A stretch of DNA of 5,767 nt from Fusobacteriota bacterium (GTDB lineage Bacteria; Fusobacteriota; Fusobacteriia; JAPLKR01): positions 1-5,767 of the forward strand of contig JAPLKR010000066.1 in the NCBI GenBank assembly GCA_026387965.1. The letters are read 5' to 3'. The translations under genes and the position numbers were made by a program. Numbering within the stretch: position 1 is the stretch's first letter; each line of letters begins with the position of its first letter. This document shows positions 5,226 to 5,767 of this stretch, piece by piece. Under the pieces are notes generated by a model. It did no database searches. It saw only the letters and a program-made list of their open reading frames with translations, and was not told the DNA's origin.

Positions 5226-5767
5226 TGGATTGGCAACCCTTTTTCAGACAATTTTTATAAGTCTACTTTTTCTGAATAATTTAGGGGCGAGATAGTTCAG
5301 AGAACCATGAATTTTAATATTATTATACCAATGAATGTAGTCAGCAAGTTTAATCTCTAACTCCCTTAAAGTTTTAAAATTGTGTTGCTTTACAAACTCA
5401 GTTTTAATCACTTTGTAAGTTGATTCTGCAACTACATTGTCATAGGAGCCCCCTTTTTTGCTTAAGGAACGCTGAATTTTAAAGGTATCTAAAATATTTT
5501 CAATAAGTAAACTCTTAAATTCATTTCTCCTATCTGTATGAAATATAGCTATATTTGAAAGGCCCGTTTTAACGCTTCTAAATGCTTGAAGTACTAATGT
5601 AGCATCTTTATGCCTTCCAACGCTAAATCCGATGATTTCACGGTTAAATAAGTCAATGAGTATGCATATGTAGTTCCACTTCCCTGCTACTCTTACATAG
5701 GTGAGATCGATCACTACCACATTATAGGCTGGTTGTCCATTGAATTCACGTTTCACTACATTTTCTA
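5226..5767 (-). mobile_element. IS3-family insertion sequence, distal (orfB) end, cut by the window edge
   Basis: An OrfB-type integrase gene of an IS3-family element reads leftward and runs off the right edge. The outer end of the element is tentatively placed at 5226, where a sequence starting TGGATTGGCAACCC begins just outside the transposase stop. IS3-family terminal repeats usually start with TG and lie very near the orfB stop, so the position is plausible. The opposite end, orfA and any target duplication are outside the window or cannot be tested. It lies tail-to-tail with fabH, beyond the fabH terminator, and interrupts no visible gene. Confidence 0.65.
5244..5767 (-). CDS. IS3-family transposase OrfB, integrase catalytic domain (5' end outside window)
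   Basis: This is the C-terminal part of a DDE transposase with the rve integrase fold, about 174 codons visible. The frame stays open to the right edge (ENVVKREF before the first motif), so the GTG at 5756-5754 is probably an internal valine and not the start. The catalytic triad is present: Asp in VVIDLTYV (codon 5708-5706), Asp in FHTDR (codon 5534-5532) and Glu in VVAESTYK (codon 5426-5424), with the D-35-E spacing of IS3 elements. WYNNIKIHGSLNYLAP near the end is also typical. In this family OrfB is usually made as an OrfAB fusion by -1 frameshifting, but the orfA region is not visible. Residues that are usually Gly-Ser after HTDR and Cys-Pro before YDN read Arg-Asn and Gly-Ser here, so activity is uncertain. 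The subgroup resembles IS150-like elements, judged from motifs only. Confidence 0.92.
   Translation of the reverse strand, partial: ENVVKREFNGQPAYNVVVIDLTYVRVAGKWNYICILIDLFNREIIGFSVGRHKDATLVLQAFRSVKTGLSNIAIFHTDRRNEFKSLLIENILDTFKIQRSLSKKGGSYDNVVAESTYKVIKTEFVKQHNFKTLRELEIKLADYIHWYNNIKIHGSLNYLAPKLFRKSRLIKIV

Noticed and set aside
1-5767. CRISPR array, tRNA or rRNA genes, riboswitch, defence or toxin-antitoxin system
   Set aside because: No regularly spaced repeats, cloverleaf, rRNA-like or conserved leader sequence was seen on either strand, and all sizeable genes belong to known housekeeping or IS families.

Overview
The window is a low-GC stretch of bacterial chromosome carrying ordinary housekeeping genes. 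Strong GGAGG-type ribosome binding sites, a four-cysteine zinc-binding L32, a TTG start codon and an rpmF-plsX-fabH cluster point to the Bacillota, most likely Clostridia. The class is an inference; the species cannot be read from the sequence.

Left part (1-2632, + strand). The 3' end of miaB, a tRNA methylthiotransferase with its TRAM domain, is followed after 2 nt by rho, probably from a TTG start. Rho is followed after 10 nt by a membrane-anchored protein with two LysM domains and an M23 peptidase domain. The tight spacing suggests one transcript. It would combine tRNA modification, transcription termination and cell-wall hydrolysis, functions with no obvious biochemical link.

Middle part (2633-5110, + strand). 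A near-consensus sigma-A promoter (TTGACA, 17 nt, TAAAAT) opens a second unit: rpmF (ribosomal protein L32), plsX (phosphate acyltransferase) and fabH (ketoacyl-ACP synthase III). PlsX makes acyl-phosphate for phospholipid synthesis and FabH starts each fatty acid chain, so the unit links ribosome production with membrane lipid supply. A short intrinsic terminator between rpmF and plsX probably lets only part of the transcription through. A long hairpin ends the unit after fabH.

Right part (5111-5767). About 115 nt without a gene hold a terminator-like hairpin and a repeated decamer. An IS3-family insertion sequence follows on the - strand, cut by the window edge. Its OrfB integrase keeps the D-D(35)E triad but has unusual residues at otherwise conserved positions.

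I found no undescribed multi-gene system. The points worth a second look are small: the choice of rho start, the wall hydrolase coupled to rho, the rpmF/plsX attenuator, an eight-G run early in plsX, and the IS next to fabH, where acpP often lies.
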